A program made the translations under genes and the position numbers. Under the pieces are notes generated by a model, which saw nothing but the letters and a program-made list of their open reading frames with translations, was not told the DNA's origin and did not search any database. Shown piece after piece: positions 58,278-64,000 of a DNA stretch of 64,000 nt. The stretch is from Emydura subglobosa. Lineage: Eukaryota; Chordata; Testudines; Chelidae. Within the stretch, counting starts at the first letter, position 1. Each line of letters begins with the position of its first letter. The stretch lies in contig ML680088.1 in assembly GCA_007922225.1 (NCBI GenBank), positions 16,212,017-16,276,016 of the forward strand. Direction: 5' to 3'.

Positions 58278-59891
58278 TCTACAGGACATTTTCCAACTGG
58301 TTCTAAGATTTGGAGTCTCAAAAATTGGGGGTTCTCACGACAACCCAGATATAGTCTGAAGTTGGTGCTCATTCTCCCTGGATGAAATTCCCTCTAGTGC
58401 AGGGGGTTATTATAAGATTTCCAGGTACATAGTGCCTGGGACAAATGTCCACCTCTAAGAATAGGTTGTTTTGTGGATCTGTATTTGATAGTGGCTCAGA
58501 CATGTATAAGTTGTATTTATTATCAGAATTGTTTACTAGAATGATTTAAAGTCCTCACAAAGACACATGTGAGCAATTCCGGTGAAGGCAATATGACTGT
58601 TCAAGTGGCTAAGGATTAGCATGCAGGTAAATGGTTTTCAGGATCAGGGCTTTATAATGTTCTGCACTGCCATGTCTTCAAAAATGTGCTTGTCTATTTA
58701 ATTTATCTTCCCTGGCGATGTCACAGTAGCTTGTGGGTCCTTGTGTTGGTGTCTTGCACAATGCAACACACAGGAAATGCAACACAGAGAGAGCCATTTT
58801 TCAAAATAATTTCAAAATCCAGCATGTTTCCCCCAATAAAGTGATGGGTAGGGAATAGAGAAATTTCAAAGCCATCAGAGCGCTTTGAAATAAATCATCT
58901 TTACTGATGCTGGCAAATAGCATGTAACGGCTAGGTTTGGGCTGCCTGTTCTGTTGGTTATTCCCTTTCATGTGTCAAGAGAAAACCATGCCCTGCGGCC
59001 CACTGGTTACGATCTGTCGCCTCTTCAGGTGAACAGTAGCTTATAGGCTCTTAAGAAGCACCGATGAGACCATTACAGTGTGTGAGAGCATGGCTGAGAA
59101 TCCATTACGGCTCACGCCGATTCCCAGCAGGCGACGCAGGCGTATCTCTTTGAAACTGCGTCCTGGTGTAAGCCAGCCACAGTTTGCATGTGCGTGTTTG
59201 GAGTGAGAGGCTGGGGTGGAGAGAGGCCAGAAGGTGGCATCCTCCCAGTACTGAGCTGCCCGGGGAGTGAGCAGCAGCCCCCAGGTGACTTCAACGGCAC
59301 TGGGGCCCTGGCTAAGTTGTGGCTGCCTTGCCGGCTGCCCTCTCCTCAAAGCGCTGTGTGCTGCAGCTCTGCTGCCGGCACGCTTCCTGCACCAAGGCTC
59401 GCGAGGGGGTCAGCCTCAGTGCCTGCAGCAGCGGAATTTCTCTTTCTGCTGGAAGCAGGGCTCTTAAGGTCCGTTTAGGCTATTTTAGCCCTTTTAAGGG
59501 CCAGGGTGACAGTGAAGATCTCACCCTCAGTAGCATGGTCAGGCCATCCAGGGGTGAAGATTGACGACACAGAGTCCCTGATGGACTGCAGAGATTGTTT
59601 TCTCCCTGGCATCTCTGATCTGCTATTGATCAGGCTGTGTTGACTGGTAATGGATACAGAGAGGGTCTGTGCACCCTGTCTGAGGGGTGGAATTTTCCCC
59701 GCAGCATCTCACAGTTTTATGATGGGGGAGGGATGGGAGAAAAATGACTCGTAAAAGACGAAGCCCCCAGAAGTAAGCTCGGAAAGGGCACAGCTCCGGC
59801 GGCAGGTGTCCCATCAACTCGGGTAGGAGCTGGGGCAGGAACGTCATGGCTGCTGGTGAGGATTTCCCTCCCATCCAAGGCTTCAGACCCT

Positions 59892-60146
59892 CAGCAGCTC
59901 CTTCCAGCCCAGCTGTGCAGGCAGCAGGAGGGATCCTGACAGTGCACGGCATTTGGGGAGCGGAGCCGGCAGCTGGGCTCACCGTCCATGACGGCCCATC
60001 CCACCTTCTCAGCCTCCCGTGGCCCCAGCTGCCTCCAGTCCCTTGCTCTGGGGACCGATCTCCTCACCCCCATGCCTTGCCTCAGGTGGGCAGGCAGGCA
60101 GGCGCTGCATCAGCTCCTCCCAGCCCAGCTGTGCAGGCAGCAGGAG
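59892..60146. repeat. Direct repeat: two 39-base copies 216 bases apart
   Basis: 59892-59930 and 60108-60146 share CCCAGCTGTGCAGGCAGCAG and the bases before it, with two mismatches. The sequence between is CCT/CAG-rich. This could be a small duplication or two units of a minisatellite. Confidence 0.75.
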
Positions 60147-61954
60147 AGTCCCGAGGGTGAAAGGAGGGAGAGATGTGGGGGGTCTGATTCAGAGTCCCCC
60201 AAAGCCTTTCTGTTCACTCTGTTAGTCTCTGAATTATGCCCGATTGCTCACCGATGGTCTCAATCCCTGTACAGCTGAGCACTAGCTTTCCAGACAATGG
60301 GAGAGAGCTCTCTGGGAGAAACCTGGGGAATCCTCCGCTTTCAGAAGCCACGGATAACGATTTTCTGGGCTTGGGGTCTGGTCAGCCAGTGAGTGGCTCT
60401 GATGCTGTAAGTGTCGCCGTCCCAATGTATTGCCCCGCAATGTCCTGCGTGGGTGGAGTTTTGGATTGAGGCTGACTTTTCCGGCTCCATCGGGAAATCA
60501 TTTCTCCCCCTGCAATCTCAGTGGCTAGGTTTTTAATTCGGTAGGCCCCGCTGCTTGGGCAGAGTGAGGAATGATGCAATAGCATCCCACCCTCCGGTAC
60601 AGCTGTGCAGAAAGGAGGTGTCACTAGCAGGACATAACCCCCCTCCTTCCCGAAGGCTCTCCGCCTTGCTTAGGCATGAGCAGGAGGAGCAGAGCTGACG
60701 TTATTAAGAAAATAATGTATTAAGGAAGCATTGGCTGCAGCGATATTTCAATTAATCTTTTCAAAGCTCCAAGAGGTATTTTAAGCCTGGCCTTTCTCCG
60801 AGCTCCCACGTCCTGGCCGTCTGTGCCGAGCAGTCTCTGTGGGATCGGTGTCTGGAGCGCATCCTCGTCCTCACGCAGATCTTGCCTGACTGCATGTAAT
60901 AGTGGCGGTGGATTGGAGATCTCTGGGCCACCCCCGCCCTTCCCATCACCATCCAGATGTCCCTTTGTGGGTACTCACTGCAGAAAGGGCTCCGAAGGTG
61001 GGGCAGGGCTCCCCATGGCTGCATCCTCAATAAACCCCATCACATCCCAGCAGATCTCTTGCTGGAAGTCACTGCTGCCCCCCTGGCTTGGCTCGGCTCT
61101 GTAGCTCCTGCAGAGCTACCACTGGGAGAGCCAGCTTCCTTAGCCCTGGAACCCCAAGGTTGGGGGTCATCACCTGCGACCATTCCACAGCTACCCTGGC
61201 ACCTCGCCGAGCTGTCCTGGCCCTCTCCAACAGGCTTCTCTTGGGGAGGAGGCGCCTGGAGTGTCCTGTGATCTCAACAGCTCTAAGAAATCTCTGCAGA
61301 AGCAAGCATTGCGTGTTATTACAGGATCTGCTCCTGGTGCAACGCACCAGCCCCAGCCCGTCCTGCAGGTGATCTGTGCTCCAAGGTCATTGCCGTTTTG
61401 AAGACACTTGAACATCTCAGCTGAACTGGATTCTGATATGGTGAACAGGGCTGGTGTGGATGGGCCAAAACTGGGTTGGAGCCATTTTAAAGATAGATTT
61501 CCTAACCTACAGTGGCTTTGTTTTTAATGGCCTAAATGGCCCTTTAAACCATGTCACAATCCGCTTTTGTGGGAACCCTGATTACACACAGTTTTCAAAT
61601 CCGGCTTCCCTGTAAATGTAGTTGGGGCCTGAGTCCTGTATCAATGCAGAGAACCTCGAACTGGGCTAGCTGCACATCCGCTTCCACCCCATTCTCTGCT
61701 AGGTGTCAGGTGATCACTCGGTGCGAACTGGCGGATTTCTGATGGCATCAACAGAACTGCGCTCATTCACACCAGCTGCGGACCTGTTCCGTGGAGTCCT
61801 GTATGTGGCACACAGGACTGGAGAAGGTGAGGATGCTGGAGACTCGATTCCCCTTTCACTTCCATTGGTTCTAGCCTGATGCCACTCAATTTGCTTCAGT
61901 GGAGCTTTTGAGTCAGCCTGGTGAAAGCAGGACAAGAATCCCGAGAGAATCTGT

Positions 61955-62127
61955 GGCCTGATTCTGCTCCCTCTAAAATCCAGTGTGAATCAGAGGGATC
62001 CCTGCAGGTCCATCAGGGTAACAGCAATGTGGCGGGAGGAGCTGGCCTCGTGTGGATGGGTATGAAAAGCTGGTATGCAGCAGAACAGTAGTGCCAGGCT
62101 GATTTCCACCAGCTCAGGATCTGGCCC
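61955..62127. repeat. Palindromic MITE-like element (GGCCTGATTCTG family)
   Basis: GGCCTGATTCTGCTCC at the left and AGCTCAGGATCTGGCCC at the right are inverted with mismatches. Longer than the 80-base copy at 46691. Confidence 0.5.
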
Positions 62128-62496
62128 AAGGATTCTGCTGCACAAGACGCATTTTGTTCATTGATTTTGATAAGTGCCGTCGAGATTGAATTATTTATGA
62201 TAATATTTCCTTGCGCACGAGTAAACTGTAAAAGCGAGGAAGTCATCATCACACAGCACTGGAGCTCCCCGCTCGTAAATCTTTGTGGAGAAGTGGCTGA
62301 TTCTCCTGTGATTTTTTTGTGTGAATGACTATGTGGGGATTAGCAATCAGATAATTAGCACCTATCTAGTGCCGTTGTAGATAAAACGCTGCACACCCTG
62401 CAGTGGGCTTCCTATTGCTCCCACTCTGCCAGCTTTCCAGGGCCAAGGACCCCGCTCGGAGTTCTTCCCTGCCTTCCCACCAAGACCCACAGGTTT

Positions 62497-62795
62497 CTAG
62501 ATTCCGAGATGAGAAGGGACCAAGGTGATCAACTAGTCTGACTCCCAGAATAATTTCCAGAGCAGATCTTTTAAAAAAAACATCCGACCTTGATTTGAAA
62601 ATGGTCAGGGATGGAGAATCCCCACCACGGCCCTCGATAAATTGTTCCAATGATTAATTACCCTCCCTGTTAACAACGTATGCCTTATTTCCGGTCTGAA
62701 TTCATCTAGCTTCAACTTCCAACTGTTTGGAATGGGTTAGCCCTTTCTCTGCCAAACTGAAAACCCTCATTATCAAATATTTGTTCTCTAGGCAG
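62497..62795 (-). repeat. CR1-type LINE 3' end fragment, antisense
   Basis: GATTCCGAGATGAGAAGGGA, CCAAGGTGATCAACTAGTCT, GATGGAGAATCCCCACCACG and AATTGTTCCAATGATTAATT are the antisense 3' UTR of a CR1-related LINE of another subfamily than the copies in SLCO2A1. Confidence 0.8.
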
Positions 62796-62809
62796 TACGT
62801 AGAGTCACA

Positions 62810-63350
62810 GTGTCAAGGTTAACTGCACTTTTGACCACCACCCCCTGATCTTGGGTCTTCCTCAGGGGCGCCCATTTAAGGTGTCAGGCTTCCAGCTGTC
62901 ACCACGCTCAGGCAAAGAGCTGCGTCTGTGTCTCCGCTCCAGGGTTTAGGCTTGCAGTCCTTCCGCACCTCACGGGGATTTCCCCAGCAGGTCTGACTGG
63001 TGTCCAGGGGCTACAGCAGTGTACCCCAGTTGCCAGCCAGCCTTCACATAGCAAAGTACCTTTATTTTTAGGGCAAAAGCGTTGCAGAGATACCATGTAC
63101 CAGTTCCATGCACGTGTGGAAAGCTTACCTGAGGGCACTTCCTGGGGTGCCCTTTGGACAGAGGATCCTGTCTGTCTGCTGGATCAGAAAGAAGCCCAGT
63201 GTCAGTTTAAACACAGCCCTTTGATATCAAAAGCCCTTTCTTGGTCTGCTCTCTAGAAAACCCCCGTCTGATCCAGTACCTGCAGGGGTGCCACCTCTGT
63301 GGAGGTGTTTCCAGCCTGAGTGATTCACTTTAATAACCCCCCACTGTTAT
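62810..63350 (-). repeat. Possible LTR or other retroelement remnant, antisense
   Basis: The stretch has an LTR-like make-up: CCTTTATTTTTAGGG gives an AATAAA on the - strand and the surroundings look like a single mobile unit. No confirmed ends, target duplication or coding part. Tentative. Confidence 0.25.
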
Positions 63351-63359
63351 TAGTTTCTG

Positions 63360-63600
63360 GAGCAGCCATGGTAACAACCCCCGCCCTCCCTCACTCAGCA
63401 CCCACGGACCCCTATACCCAGCGCCCCAGCTGCGTCCCACATGGAGCCCCCAATGCTCCCCCAGACTCGCCTATGCCCAGCACCCCAAAACACACAACCC
63501 CTTTCACCCCTCACTGCCCAGTGTGCCCCCCACAGACCTCCCCAGAGACCGACTCCCCACACCCTGCCCCCCAGCCGCACTCAGTGGCCCCGCTGGGAGG
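63360..63600. repeat. C-rich imperfect tandem sequence
   Basis: CCTATACCCAGCGCCCC and GCCTATGCCCAGCACCCC recur about 60 bases apart, in a CCC/ACCC-rich stretch. Pro-rich open frames on both strands are products of this bias. Confidence 0.55.
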
Positions 63601-64000
63601 TGACCGTGTCCCCTGGGCTGAGCCAGGTCCCAGGGTGGGGATCATACCAGCCCCTTGGGAACGGTGCAGTCAGCCAGGCCGGGCTCCATCAGACTCACTT
63701 GCCTGGTGGGGCCTAACCAAGCCCCCCCGCACTGCCCCCCCCACTGGCTGAAACTCTGGGGAGTCGGGTGGGGCCCTGCACATGGTGGCAGTAGAGCCTG
63801 CTCGGAGCCACACTGGGGAGCGGGGCAGACCCCTGGGACCTGAGCCCACCAGCCTCATGGCCAGCCCGCATGGTGGAGCCCGGCTGCTGGGCAATGAGCC
63901 AGGCGAGCAGGACGTGCTGGCTGGGATAGCTCACACAGCAAGGCCTGGGCGCACATGGCACTGCTCTGGGCGAGGGTCCAGCCCTGGCCGTGTGGGTCGG

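Overview
This window is vertebrate nuclear DNA, most probably from a turtle or another sauropsid. It holds two protein-coding genes, both on the + strand. Introns with GT-AG borders split the coding sequence. The repeats are CR1 LINEs, a Penelope-like element with a GIY-YIG domain, MIR/CORE-type SINEs and many short palindromic MITE-like elements. There is no bacterial, phage or CRISPR-like structure. The species call is inferred from repeat content and is not certain.

Layout. Positions 1-29,080 hold the downstream two thirds of SLCO2A1, the prostaglandin transporter OATP2A1. Ten exons, probably human exons 5-14, encode about 433 C-terminal residues, followed by a 3' UTR with two AATAAA signals. 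All ten exons join in one open frame, and every border could be placed to the base. The introns carry antisense CR1 copies (1-3050, 3350-3790, 18.6-20.0 kb, 22.1-23.1 kb, 24.6-24.9 kb), one sense CR1 (20.0-21.0 kb) and an inverted pair of Penelope fragments (21.0-22.05 kb). Positions 29.1-42.1 kb are intergenic, with SINEs, MITE-like elements, a CR1 3' end and unique AT-rich DNA. Positions 42.15-43.1 kb form a GC-rich promoter region with a perfect CRE palindrome and GC boxes. Exon 1 of RAB6B (42687-42756) encodes the first 23 residues of a Golgi Rab GTPase. The rest of the window, to 64 kb, is read as the first part of RAB6B intron 1; no exon 2 was found.

The two genes have no shared biochemical pathway visible here. 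SLCO2A1 takes up prostaglandins at the plasma membrane, and RAB6B directs Golgi-related vesicle traffic. Their same-strand order matches the human 3q22 locus, which supports both identifications.

I found no clearly new biological system. The points most worth a second look are a tandem splice donor in SLCO2A1 whose upstream site gives an early stop, the nested and inverted retroelements in one SLCO2A1 intron, very short palindromes with perfect 13-bp arms, and an unidentified 115-codon antisense open frame with a predicted membrane helix in RAB6B intron 1.
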